Part shown: one piece after another, positions 46,835 to 59,154 of the stretch
How positions within the stretch are numbered: the first letter of the stretch is position 1
Layout: each line of letters begins with the position of its first letter
NCBI GenBank assembly: GCA_946406115.1
Contig: OX291541.1
Location: forward strand, 20,367,908 to 20,431,907
Direction: 5' to 3'
DNA: 64,000 nt
DNA from: Apoda limacodes
Taxonomy: Eukaryota; Arthropoda; Insecta; Lepidoptera; Limacodidae
Notes under the pieces: model-generated
What the model saw: the letters and a program-made list of their open reading frames with translations, nothing else
Databases searched by the model: none
What the model was told of the DNA's origin: nothing
Translations under genes and position numbers: made by a program

Positions 46835-48320
46835 ACAATCGATTTGTAACTAAGCGTTCGTAAGTAGAGCAGCTCATCTCAACTCATTAAGAATTTCCCA
46901 TAAATACAATAAATAAATAATTAATTTATTATTCATCAGTGTTATCGAAAAATGCTTGTTGTAAGGGTTTAAAGCGCTATCACGGCCACGCCTTACCAAA
47001 GTTATAAATTAATAGTACTTAAAACTTTGAAAATTTCTTTGCCAACGCGTTTTAAAAAGGAGTAAAAAGGGCTCAGTTTAGATTTTTTTATCGAACAAAA
47101 GTCATTAATCACGTTTGTCAGAGTTTGTAACATATCCCAAAGAACACAGTCATCAATTTCAGTCAGTATTACTTAGGTGAGCTGGAGAAATACTTGCCAA
47201 AAAAAATTAGGTAGTATAGCCTCGTAATAAAAGTGTACCTATATGGATTTTTAGTAAAGTGAATCATGGTTTTCCTTTGAGATGTTTTAGTTAACCTTGT
47301 AAGTTAGTGTAACTGCAATGTAATAACTCATCTTTGGTAATAACATTATATTTAAGTTTCGTTTTCATGTCAGTGACTGACTTTTTTTATTTAAAAAAAA
47401 TTAAACTTGGTACTTAAAGTTACAAAAAATATACATTCTAAGAAGATACCGAATAATTTAAAGTTTTAATAAGTTGTAAGTTTGAAAGACATTAGATTTA
47501 TAATGCTCAAATATATTAACTCTAAAATATTATTACGTCAATCTTAAGACGATGAATTTATGTGAAAGTTATCTCGGCAAATCTTACAATAAGTTTACTT
47601 TAAACTTTCTTTAATCTAGGGGTCGATTTCGAATTAAATAGCCTATGGGGACTGATTTACATTTTGCAGCTTCTTTGAGTTTGAATTTTTATCACAAACT
47701 CAAATCTTAAGTTATCTCGAAATGAAAAGCTTTTAAAACCTTCACTCATTTATAAATTTGAACGCAAAAGTAAAAATAATTTGCGTTGTTTAACATCTAC
47801 CTATGTAAAGTCTGACTTAGTTCTAAGTACACTGCATGTATGCATGTTGTCCTAAATGTACACTGCCCAAGCCATGCCAAGACCCATCATACGGAGCTAT
47901 AATATATATTATCATGCAAAATATATCCATACAAAAATAAAATATATAAATAGCTACGTATATTGTAACTTAAAGTTTATTATAGAACATATAAGGCATA
48001 TCTTGCTAAAGTTTATATTATTAGATAAAATATATTTTAATGGGCTTATAGTCCCACCAAAAGTATCATTGTTAAAAATTATATAAAATTAAAAAAAAAA
48101 CAACGTCTAGCAAATAATATAGACTGAACGTGATTATTCATATGAGTAGGATCTTATTAGGTTCTTACTTTCACCGAGTGTGATGTATTTAACACGTTAA
48201 ACCCAACCAAATGATAGCAAACTTGACGAGTTTTCTGGAAGCCATAAAATAATTTCGATTATCCAGCTCCTGGTTCAGGTTCATCAGTTCAGCTCGATAT
48301 TTGATATTAAAATGAACTAT
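46835..48320. other. Non-coding stretch, no feature recognised
   Basis: AT-rich, no coding signal. Confidence 0.45.
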
Positions 48321-48380
48321 GTATATCAGGTCTATGGCCTCTTGGAGGTGTGAAATGTTGAAGCTAAGTCAATGCAATCA
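48321..48380 (+). repeat. 60-nt inverted repeat, left arm
   Basis: CAGGTCTATGGCCTCTTGGA and GGTGTGAAATGTTGAAGCTA, reverse complement of 50062-50121 with about five mismatches. Confidence 0.75.
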
Positions 48381-49058
48381 AAATAATCATATAATCATAT
48401 ACATCAGCGCCATCTGGTCCTAAAACTTCCAAACGAAGCAAAGCTTGGATGTAGAAAAAAGTATCTACCCGACAAGAGATACAAATACCTAAATACTCGG
48501 CATTACAGAAATCTTTTAAAATACTTTTAACACTATTTTATCATCGTACGGGTATGATTATGAGGTATCATAGTAAATGCAGTTTGTCCTGGTTTTAAAA
48601 AAATATTATTTCTTTTTTAACTGACATCAAACAAGGAGGAGGTTCTCAATTTAGATGTTTGTATTTTTATATATGTTCGGGCATATAACTCCGTTCATAT
48701 ATAGACGGATTTTCAAAATTTAATAGGAAACACCTAGACTCAATGTTAATTATAAAAAGAAAGTGTTAGATTTATGTAAATACTTAGAATGGAAATTAAT
48801 AACAACACCTGTTTATACATTTTGCTTCTCTGGTTAATTTGCCAAGAATTCAGTTAGTTATATTACATTTGTCTAGACAGGCAGACGTCTAATGGCTTTA
48901 AAGTAATGGAAACACCCCATTAGATCTGTCTAAACACTGTGTTAAGACATTGTGCAATTTCTGTCTTTTATCTTAAGATATAAACTTTAACAAGAATTGA
49001 ATCTTATACAATTGAACGTTTTATAAACAACGTCCGGTGTAATGTATGCATCTTAAAC

Positions 49059-49665
49059 AAAAAAAACGAGTTGCACTCCGGGAGTGCCGGCAGAAGTGAA
49101 AACCTTTACACACGATTCACGCTTAACATTCAAATATGTTACAAGACAACTCATACGTCATATTTAATTGTACAGAACCAATGTCCTTTACACACGATTC
49201 GCGCTTAACACTCAAATATGTCACAAGAAATGTCCTAGACATTGTCAAGAAATAATAATGTTTGTTTCTTTACTTTTTTGACTTTGATTGGGATGTCAAA
49301 TATACTACATATTTGACATCCCAATCTTTCATAGAATTAAAATCCCATATCCAACCTCCCTGTACTACTCATAATCGCCATATACTAAAAATAAAAATTG
49401 GCGTGGCATTATGGTTTCCGTCTTGCGAATTTTTATGGCGTGGCATTATGGTTTCCGTCTGACAATCAGTCTGACGCGAGGATATCATTTTTTACCCATC
49501 ACAAAAACTAACCTAATGTTAATAAATCTGACGCGAGTTCCGTCTTACGAATTTTATATGAATTTTAGGTCAGGACACGTGATCTGACGCGAGTTTAACA
49601 TTTTTTACCCATACCAAAAAAATGTGCACAACGCCGCTAAAGAAGTTTTCACTTCAAAAAACAGT
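49059..49665 (-). repeat. GTGAAAACTTC repeat, copy 3
   Basis: Antisense: GCACTCCGGGAGTGCCGGCA and GAAGTGAAAAC on the left, TGCACAACGCCGCTAAAGAA and GTTTTCACTTC on the right. The interior holds a GATTGGGATGTCAAATAT perfect inverted repeat (49286-49303 and 49309-49326) and repeated GGCGTGGCATTATGGTTTCC. Confidence 0.65.
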
Positions 49666-49794
49666 GAAAACGACTTCAAAAATTTAGGATAGATCAACAA
49701 ATATACAAAGTTTTTATATTGCACTTACACGTGGACAAAGGATCTAAGGGCCTATGCAGACACGAAACTTTTAGCACCGGGGACCGGGGATTTT

Positions 49795-49960
49795 ACGACT
49801 GCATAAATGTTGCATCGCGTTTTGTCGAGTTGTTGCGTTTGATCGTGGCATCAAAATCGCACGTTTTAGTGACTTCTATGATGCTGCATCGCCGTTTGGC
49901 GACTCACTGCATTTGTACGAGGTGTCAAAATCGCTCAGTCGCTGCATGGAGGTTCCAAAA
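49795..49960 (+). repeat. Two diverged tandem units, about 75-nt period
   Basis: TGTTGCATCGCG...GGCATCAAAATCGCACG and TGCTGCATCGCCG...GGTGTCAAAATCGCTCAG repeat the same order of motifs. An 86-codon ORF crosses it but shows no known domain. Confidence 0.45.
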
Positions 49961-50061
49961 AGCAACTAGGCGTCGGTAGTCGACTTTGAAAGTATCGTGT
50001 GTGCTGTGGCCCTCAAGTGTATACGAAACTGCAGCACAATATGGCAGCTTATTTTTCAGTT

Positions 50062-50121
50062 TGATTGCATTAAATTAGCTTCAATATTTCACACCTCCAA
50101 GAGGCCATAGACCTGATATAT
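50062..50121 (-). repeat. 60-nt inverted repeat, right arm
   Basis: Partner of 48321-48380. It is followed by TTTGATATTAAAATGAACT, which stands directly before the left arm at 48300-48318 in the same orientation. Confidence 0.75.
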
Positions 50122-51027
50122 ATTTGATATTAAAATGAACTTTATATATCTTTACCACTTCCTGAGAAAAATAATGTCCTCGTTTAAATAATAAAATCTC
50201 CTCGTTTAGATAATTAAAGTGCTAAATACTCAATTTGTCAACTTAGGTGGGTACCAATTGCTCAGACTTTTCAAACATTCCTTAATTTTTACAAAAAGTT
50301 TTCGTTTTACAAAAAAGTTTTTGCTTCTATCCCACTGGGGAGGGAGGACGAAGGACATATTAATAGATTTCAGTTGCACGCTGGAGTTCAGCCCGCAAAG
50401 TGCTGAACCTGAGCACGAGACGTCATTAAGAATACGTCCCCCGAGGAGTATGAGCGACTTTGTGAAAGTTATTAAAATTTATACTTTTTAGTAACTTTTT
50501 CGATAAAAGATTTGTGTTTATGCTTTACGAGAAAAGTTATTCGACATACAAAAGATTGTCTTTTGTTTACCTGCACTTATTAATAAAAAAATATAGGACA
50601 CAATTTCACTTAGCTTCACCTGTAACTAGGTATGTAGGTATGTAAACAGATCTTGGAAGTCGAATGTAACTATATTCTAAATTGTCGTATCGAATTAAAA
50701 CTTTGCAATTGTATGGTGACATTAATGATGAAACCAGGAGATTGATAGTGGAATTTTTCAATAACTTCTAGTAAATCCCTCGAGTTTGGACTCAATTGGT
50801 TCATTTAAACGATTAGAATACATTACACTTACTGATTATTTTATTTTACCAGGTCTGATGATGCATCATAAAAGTGGATATTGGAACTCTTTAATGGCCT
50901 CTCGAATTTGGGATTATTTTGTTGATTTCGCAATAAGTCGGTTAAATTAGACTTAGTAAATGTGACTCATGTGAATAATCGTAAATTATTTTTTTTAATA
51001 AATAAAAATATTTTTAACGATACACAC

Positions 51028-51185
51028 AGTACCGTCTGGCCCCAAAGTAAGCGAAGCTTGTGTTATGGATACCAGACAACGGATATAATTACATATATAT
51101 AACTTTTTTTGTTATTACATACACATCATACATAAATACACCCAGACTCAATACAAACATAAATATTTATATTACTTGAATTGTG
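51028..51185 (-). mobile_element. tRNA-derived SINE, truncated
   Basis: Antisense AAGCGAAGCTTGTGTTATGG, ATACCAGACAACGGATAT and AAATACACCCAGACTC; the tRNA-like head is missing. Confidence 0.65.
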
Positions 51186-51581
51186 ATAGCACTTCACTAA
51201 TCAAGGAGTTGTAGTAATTCCTTAAGTCCTAGGATTTTAGTTTCTGTCTTGTTTTATTTATCTGAAATATCGATACAACCCTAAAAACCATATCCTGTAG
51301 CAAATTTTTGTTACGTTTGTTACCCATTGTTAAACAATATTCATTCTTATTAGGGTAAAAGCGGGATAGTTGCCCCACATTTTCAAATTGGCTCATTATT
51401 GCCAAACAGTCAAAGTATAAACAAGCTATTATTTATAATGAAAACCATTCTTTTTACCTTCATTACGATTAAAAGCATTTATCTAAAAGCGAAAAATAAA
51501 TTATTTTTAGCAGTACTGACTTGGGGAAAAATACCCACCATACGGGATAGGTGCCTTGCTGATTTTATTACTATGAGATTT

Positions 51582-53035
51582 TTTTAATACCACTAAGGTG
51601 GCAAACAAGCTTGCGGTCCGCCTGATAGTAAGCGGTCACCGTAGCCAATGGACGCTTGGAATATCAGGAGTATCACTCACGCGTTGCCGACCCTTAAAAA
51701 TCCAATAACTTCTTTCTGAAGAACCCCATACTGTAGTCCTTAGAGAAAACCTTGGCAGGGAGCTCATTCCACAACCCAAGCGTTCGCGGGAGGAAGTTTC
51801 TCTGAAACCGCACTGTACGTGACCACGTGTGAGAATGAATTCCCTGCCAATGGCGAGCGGTGCGATGGTAGAAAAAAGCCGCGGGCATCATTTCGAACAA
51901 TTCCTCAGAACACATCGTACAAGCGGTAGAACACACAGGGAGGCAAAGTCCCTCCTCAGACTTAAGGGGTCGATATGGCAAGTGAGTTTGGGCAACCGAG
52001 TCAAAAGGTCCAAGCTAGTATCCGGGTGCACCTGCCCAGAGATGACAGCAGTACTCCATATGGGGCCGAACTTGCGACTTGTAAAGCAGCAACCTCTGCC
52101 CCGACGTGTAGTACTGCCTCGCTCTGTTGAGTACACCAAATTTTTTAGACGCCACATTCACCTTGTCATGCAAATGATCTTGGAACTGAACATTGCTGGA
52201 GATGTCAACACCAAGGGTCCCAATGCTTTTGGATATAGAGAGCGGATTGTTCTAGAATTTTGGGACCACAGTGAATGGGGTTTTTTTAGCGGTGAACGCG
52301 CAGACTTGTGTCTTTGTAGGGTTGAATCGGACCAAGTTTACCAGTCCCCAGTCAGAGACCTTGGACAGTGTGGTCTCAATTTGAAATACAAGTTCCCTGT
52401 GGTTTTCCTCCACAACGGAACGAGTGATGTTTGTACGACCCGTGTAATAAGCGTCTCCAGTACTGTCATCTGCATAGCAATGCATGTTGTTGATGTCCAA
52501 CATGTCATTGATATGCAGTAGAAAGAGCGTAGGAGACAGCGCAGAGCCTTGCGGGACACCAACATTAATGTCCATGCTATCAGATCAACTACCGTCAACT
52601 GCGGTTCGTATGCGTCTGCCGGAAAAAAAGCTAGCCACCCATTTGCACAATCCCTCGGGCACTCCGTAAGATGGCAACTTCGATATAAGACCCCGGTGCC
52701 AGACCCGATCGAACGCCTTCGCTATGTCCAAGCTACATGCCAATGCCTCCCCCTGACTCTCAATGGCTAGTGCCCATCGGTGTGTGAGATACACTAGAAG
52801 GTCACCAGTCGAGCGACCGTGGCGAGAGCCATATTGACGATCACTGACCAGGTCGTGTTCTTCTAGGTATCTTAGAAGCTGTATGTTGATCACACGCTCC
52901 ATCACCTTGGAGGGGAGAGAGGTAATAGCGACAGGCCTGTAATTCGATGGATCTGATCTATCGCCCTTTTTGGGTGCTAGTCTTCCATGAAGACGGAAAT
53001 GGACTAGTGTGGTAGGAAAGCGCGACACAAGGCGT
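51582..53035 (-). mobile_element. LINE family B, longest copy (reverse transcriptase to 3' end)
   Basis: Antisense, 5'-truncated. From 53028 downward: NYRPVAITSLPSKVMERVI, DRQYGSRHGRSTGDLL, SLDIAKAFDRVWH (motif A), then a TGA at 52587-52585, then GVPQGSALSP (motif B) and CYADDST (motif C). Continues FNPTKTQVCAFT, a stop near 52252, NRARQYYTSGQRLLLYKSQV and HMEYCCHLWAGAPGY. The 3' UTR ends at the antisense TACCACTAAGGTGGCAAAC. The family is CR1/Jockey-like; the subfamily (perhaps Zenon) is a guess. Confidence 0.9.
52252..53028 (-). pseudogene. Reverse transcriptase domain of LINE family B
   Basis: One reading frame of about 259 codons broken by a single TGA (52587-52585) between VDGS and SDSMDINVG. 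The palm motifs FDRVWH, GVPQGSALSP and YADD are intact. No endonuclease domain remains. Translation of active protein is not expected. Confidence 0.85.
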
Positions 53036-53039
53036 ACCC

Positions 53040-55139
53040 TTTACCCTTACAAAATATCGTGATCTACGACAAGTAAACTTATTTGAGAGCCTTTTTCGAC
53101 AATCCTAGGACTTAAAAAAATATGGCATAAAAGCCAAATCGTTTAAGTAGGTAATCTTTAAAGAAGAAATTTTTTTCTTGACAATTACTTGAAACATATC
53201 ATTACTTCAACTTTTTTTCGAAATTTGCGTTCTAATAACAGTTACGGTTTAAGATTTTAACTTCAGCAATATGAGTGATTAGAAAAAAAAAATTATTTTG
53301 TTATGGATCCCTTATATCTCCGACGATATTATAAAAACAAACTGCAAAAAAACTTCATAATGACTTCGTTGACAAAATTAGCTGTCAACTGCCAAGTAAG
53401 TAATTACTTAAGTGAAATGTTTTTTTAAAAAATGTCTGGTGTCAAGTAATTACTTAAGTGAAATGTTTCAAAGAACACCGAAAAAGGGTTAAAGTAAATA
53501 ACTTTTCAAAGTCGTTAACTCGTTTCTTTTATTTATTTACAAAAGCCCACACCCCTGTTGCCCACAGGGGAGGCAGTCGCTTTATTTGCTATACTGGATT
53601 ACTTCAAGACAAAAGACGAAAGACTTCCATAAAAAGGCTAAGTTAGATACGGAATATAACGAATAAAATAAAAAAAAAACCTATAGTAGACTGGATTTTT
53701 AGTTATCTCTTGATATAAGGCGCTCTAAGTACTTTGTTAATAGGTATGTAAACTCTGATTTAATTATACTAACTATAGGTACTTACTATAACTCCCAAGT
53801 ACATAATCGCAGTTTTAAACATTAAAATGTACTTAAAAGAAAAGTATACATATAATTTATAATGAAAATATGAAAAACGAAGTATAAATTTCATGAGAAA
53901 CTTACAAGTTATAGAAGATACCTTGATACGTTCAATAGATTTTACGTTATCCCCATTTTAATGAAAAAAGGAGTGAATTTTACTTTACCCCCACTTTAAG
54001 CAAAGAAGAAGTGTTGAATTCACATATTGTGTTGACAATAAGTCAGATGTAAAAGTTGCGTTTCAATGTAACGTGAATAAAACTTAATCTAAGGTAATTA
54101 ATGAAAATCTCAACTGTTTTGTGTAGTTACCAAGACCTAACTTAATAGGATCCACATTAACTCTAAAAGGGTTGATTCAACAATCATTTTCTTCTAAGTA
54201 CAAACAGAAAATCAATTACAATCATATAGCAAGGTGCGGTAAATAAAACTGGAAAACAATCGGGTTGAGTATTGCTCCTTGAGATACCCAGAAGTAGGTA
54301 AGTTTTAAACTAAACTATTAGGGGCCTTATTGGTGATCACAGACGTATTAGAATAACCAAGTAAATACTAAACAATTTAAATAAGATACACAACTTTATG
54401 TAACCTAGCGTCCCTTAAAATATATTTAAGTTAACAGTAGGTAGGTACTTAAATTTACCCAGGATATCCCGGATGTAAGCATGTAGAATATAAAAATGGC
54501 CCTGTAATAGCTCAAAATAAAAGAGCTTCTGAAAGCGGATGGATATATGTTATAGGTTGAGGAGTTGATATTCATTAATTTGATCACTTACCTGTGTTGT
54601 TCTAAGCCATATTTGTATTATTGTTTTGATCCAAATATTACAGACATTTTTAGTAAGGTATAAAAATGCAAGAAAAATCTAGTTATGCTACTTGCCGAGT
54701 TAATTCTCTAACAGAAGTCTATATTCAGTTTACTCATTACCTGAAACAAAAACGATAATACAAATTAAAAAAAATAAGTAATATTCCTTTAAAGGATTCA
54801 TAGTACATAATGATATAGATATATAACAAGGCTATTGAGTGTATTGAGCAGAGACTATGAGTGTCATACGACTGTTTTCAACACGCTTGATTACTGTCCG
54901 TAAATACTTTAATTAGTGAGAAATTGTTGTAAAAAGTAATTATTAAATGGATTTCACATTTTTTTTAACGAAAACGTTGGATTAGTTTTCCAAAAATAAG
55001 AACTTAAGTCATAGGCATAATATAATCTCTGCTAGAAATTAAAAAAGGCTGTAGAGTAGAAGGCACTAATGCGATAATTTCCACTATCATATAAATACTG
55101 GAAACGGTGCAGCAACGGCTTCTTCATAAGCAAGTGTTA
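53040..55139. other. Non-coding stretch, no feature recognised
   Basis: AT-rich. ACTTAAGTGAAATGTTT occurs twice (53407 and 53451), a short local duplication. No gene. Confidence 0.45.
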
Positions 55140-55436
55140 AAAAAAAAATCGGCCAAGTGCGAGTCAGACTCGCGCACGAAGGGGAACCATTATCTACAAA
55201 AACGAGCAAAAAAAAACACGTACGTCGTATGGGAGCCCCCTTAAATATTTAATTTTTTCTGTTTTTTAGTAGGTATTTTTTGTTATAGCGGCAACAGAAA
55301 TACATCTTCTGTGAAAATTTCAACTGTCTAACTGTCACGGTTCATGAGATACAGCCTCGTGACAGACGGACGGACGGACAGCGAAGCCTAAGTGATAGGG
55401 TTCCTAATTACCTTTCAGGTACGGAACCCTTAAAAC
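55140..55436 (+). repeat. GGCCAAGTGCG-family short element, full length
   Basis: CGGCCAAGTGCGAGTCAGAC head, ATGGGAGCCCCCTTAAATAT, CACGGTTCATGAGATACAGC, GACGGACGGACGGACAGCG, tail TACGGAACCCTTAAAA. Confidence 0.8.
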
Positions 55437-56008
55437 GTTTGCAATATCAGTCATTTCTTATCCACAGTGGCGTAATTAACTTTTTGCGATATGACGATTT
55501 TCTATAAATTTTCTTATAAAGTCTGATTGATAAAAGTTGATGGACTTTTGGGGTTCGATCCCCTTAATCCCCTCCGCTATCTGCAACATCGTATGCTTCG
55601 GTCTAGTAATTTATCATTAGAAACATAAAACGAACGAGCCATGTGTTTTATAATAATTTCTGATGCAAACGTTTTTTGCTGACCTAAATGAGGGGCCATT
55701 TCAAGAGTTAGGAGCAAAGAATGTTAGGGGTCGGGTTATAAATGGGAACCGTTTGTATCAGCTGAAATAATCGTAATTTATGTTCCAGATCAAACTCGAG
55801 GCGATATAACTATTCAGTAAGAAACCATTTTCATTTCGGCATAGTTTTGAAGGGTATCCGTTCCTACCAAAGGGGTGTCAACTTTACCCTATTAATAGGC
55901 ATACAAGCTAAAAAAAAACACATCACAGTTTCACAGTAATTGAAATTTGCCAGTGATTTTCACCTGAACAAGCCGCATAACTCATATTCCGCCGTTATAT
56001 TTGGACTA

Positions 56009-56282
56009 CCTCGTAGCCTAGTTGGTAATGTAGCCAGCTGCTGTGCAGAGGGTGTGGGTTCGATGCCCGCCCTGGACCAAACATTTATGTCATAATATAA
56101 TCATTTGTGTTTGTCTTGAGTCTGGGTGTATTTTAGATTAATATTAATATGTATGTATTTACAAAAAAAAGTAATATTTATTTATTTATATCCGTTGACT
56201 GGTATCCATAACACAAGCTCTGCTTACTATAAGGCCAGTTGGTGCTTTGTGTTATGCCCAAAATATTTATTATTATTATTAT
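56009..56282 (+). mobile_element. tRNA-derived SINE
   Basis: A-box-like TAGTTGGTAATGTAGCC and B-box GGGTTCGATGCC, TTTGTGTTTGTCTTGAGTCT, CCATAACACAAGCTCTGCTT, tail of TATT repeats. Confidence 0.8.
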
Positions 56283-56505
56283 ATCATCTCACTACAGATG
56301 CCAGAGCTTTATATGCCCGTTTTCAACAAAGTCCCCGAAATCGACCCGTAGACCCTTCATTAAGTGTTCCCTTTACTTAAATTCATTTTCCCCAGTGAAA
56401 CAGACTCCTAGGTCTAGTTTGCCGTATTTTAACTTACGTTATTTCATGGTAATTAGCCTTTGATTGTAACTGAATGTTAATACGATAGTACATCTGTTCT
56501 ACTTT

Positions 56506-56755
56506 TTAGGGTTCCGTACCCGAAGGGTAATAAGGAACCCTATTACTAAGGCTCCGCTGTCATTCCATCCGTCCGTCTGTCACCAGGCTGTATCTCATGA
56601 ACCGTGATAGTTAGACAGTTGAAATTTTTACAGAAGATGTATTTCTGTTGCCTCTATAACAACAAATAATAAAAAATAGAATAAAATAAATATTTAAGGG
56701 GGCTCCCATACAACAATCGTAATTTTTGTGCTCGATTATGCTCGATATTGCTAGC
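56506..56755 (-). repeat. GGCCAAGTGCG-family short element, 3' part
   Basis: Antisense TAGGGTTCCGTACCCGAAGG, TCCGTCCGTCTGTCACCAGG, TCATGAACCGTGATAG and AGGGGGCTCCCATACAAC. Confidence 0.75.
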
Positions 56756-56879
56756 GGCAACAAGTAGACGCTCCGGTTATTAAGTAAATTAGGTGCTTCA
56801 TACGCCTAAACCCCGTAATGGGATCTTGCGTGTGCGAGGGGTTAAAATATGCACAGAATATTTAGTTATATAGTCACTT

Positions 56880-57003
56880 TAAAAATCAATAATTAAATTA
56901 AAATAAAACAAATATTGAAGGGGGATTTATTTGCCATTTTTATAGATAATGGTACGGAACCCTTCGTGCGCGAGTCCGACTCGTACTTGGCCGATTTTTT
57001 CAT
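56880..57003 (-). repeat. GGCCAAGTGCG-family short element, 5' part
   Basis: Antisense head GTGCGCGAGTCCGACTCGTA with CTTGGCCGATTTTT, GGTACGGAACCCTTC and a diverged GGGGGATTTATTTG block. It overlaps in content with the 56506 copy, so these are two neighbouring elements. Confidence 0.65.
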
Positions 57004-58445
57004 ATCTATGGTTCGAACCGGTTATATTCACACAATATTGTCATATTCGATTTCGATACGACGCTTAATGGTTACGTTAATATCCAACAGATGGCGCTAA
57101 AATTTAATTATAAACAAATACCAAACCGACGACAGATATTTTAAACCAACTTATATTTATGATAAAAAACTTTTTAACGAAAAAAAATATATTTTTTACT
57201 TTTTAGTTCAATTCTCGGTTAGATTGAATTTTTATATGTTTTAAGAGAAGCAAGTTCTAAAAAAAATCTTTTTTTACTTTTTAGTGATAATTTAATTGAT
57301 TTTTTATAGTTTATTGCCCAAGTATCATTAGTTGAGCGATGAGAACTTGGAGAACGATATTACGTTCAATATAAATTAGTAATTAAATTTCCACTTAATT
57401 TTTCACATTTCACCCTAATGTCCACCTTCAGGTGCACTTCCTGAAAATTGCGAGAATATAATTTCCGGGGTAACCGGTAGTTGTGTATAAAATCAAATCC
57501 ATTATAAAAATAATACAAACGAAGATCAACAACATTTAAAATCAACTGTTACTTAGAAAAAGGGTCGTCTAGGGGGTCGCCTTTTGTGGCCGCAAATTTA
57601 TGAGTAAATGTTGGCGAAAAAGAAAGAATGGACCCTTTAAAACTATATAAAGGTTACCTTAGCACTAGAGGTCGTTGGTGAAATTGGCATTCATTATCTA
57701 AAGACTTCATACGAGTTTCAAGAATCTTACATTAAAATCACCACAACCACAAGATAAATATAGCGTTTGAAGTAGATGCAGTTTACGAATCGGAGCGAAT
57801 GAAATAATGAGAGACGTGTGACTTTTTATTGTTTCAATTAGCGCCAATATTTGCTTTCAAAAGCTGTTTTTACTTCTTAAAGGTGCTTAAGAAATAAAAA
57901 TTACAGTAAAGAGTGCTTAATAAGTGAAAATAGCTTTTGTAAGACGTTACAAGTACTATTATGCAGCTCCACTGGATCTATTAAATAGGGTCTATAAGGA
58001 ACCCCCTTAGAGCTAGCAGCTGCAGAACGGTTGCATAGTTAACTCTTGCAGTATCTAACTAAAAATGTTTACTCTATATAGCTTTTAGGCAACTATTTTG
58101 TGCTAGTTGGGGTATGTGATATTACGGTGAATACCGGCTTTTGCCGACGTGAATCAAACATGAAAATATAATGGTGAAGTGTGAATTGTAATAAATCATA
58201 TCAACTGTACACCTACAATCGATTTCCCGCTTTGCATAGGATTTGAAACACATTTATCTTACTCTATGCGCACTAACATAAATCTGTTTGCATTCCAGCT
58301 TCTAGCTATTGTTGTTGTGTTAGTGGGTCATAGATATGGAATAGAAAATTATATACTTACATTTTGACTGAGTTTAGAATTTCCACTTCATTGGGTGAGG
58401 TGTATAAATGTAAAGTTTTTAAGGTTGAAAACAAGAAGCTTAATT
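57004..58445. other. Non-coding stretch, no feature recognised
   Basis: AT-rich, no gene or clear element. Confidence 0.45.
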
Positions 58446-58447
58446 TT

Positions 58448-58555
58448 TTTTTATTATTTTTTATACCACTAAGGTGGCAAACAAACTAACAGTGCACCCG
58501 ATGGTCAGCGTTCACCGTAGCCTATGGACGCTTGTAACACCAGGGGTATCATTCA
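58448..58555 (-). mobile_element. LINE family B, 3' end fragment
   Basis: Antisense TATACCACTAAGGTGGCAAA, TTCACCGTAGCCTATGGACG and CTTGTAACACCAGGGGTATC. Confidence 0.75.
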
Positions 58556-59154
58556 TATACATATATGGAATAAGCTTTTTAGTTGAAACACAGTCACAGA
58601 TAAAAAAATAGCGCATTGTACATAAATAATATTTATACTACTTTTACTTTATTATTAATACAGTTTAAATATTTATTTATTAAATATTCTCGGCAACTTT
58701 ATTATTATAGTTTCGTCAAGTCCGTCTGTCCGTCCGCCCGCTTTATCTTGCTATCGATTCCAAACAAATTTGAGGTACATAAAGATAATATTATTGTAAA
58801 CCACCATATGGTTTCAATAAAAAATGTAATTTTTATAATTATTATTCTGGTTTGTAAGTCTCACTTAACTTTATCTTTTATATAGTTAAAAAAAACTGTA
58901 ATTAACAATTTTTGTTTTGTATTAAATAAGCGACCAGAGTGGAAGACGCTCATAACTGTAGCACAGTTTATCCTATTACGTTTATCCGTCAACTGACAAT
59001 TATATTTTGTATAACAGTTGTTATGACCAATAAATTAATCCTATCGTTTTGTAATAAAAGGAGAAAATATTGTGGGTCAGCCTTCGTACCTACATAGATC
59101 TAAAGATGAAAAAGTTATTTGTTCATCAAGTGGGCAAAATTGATTTTTGTGAAG

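Noticed and set aside
49719..49979. 86-codon ORF
   Set aside because: Composed of two diverged tandem 75-nt units with no known domain; more likely repeat-derived.
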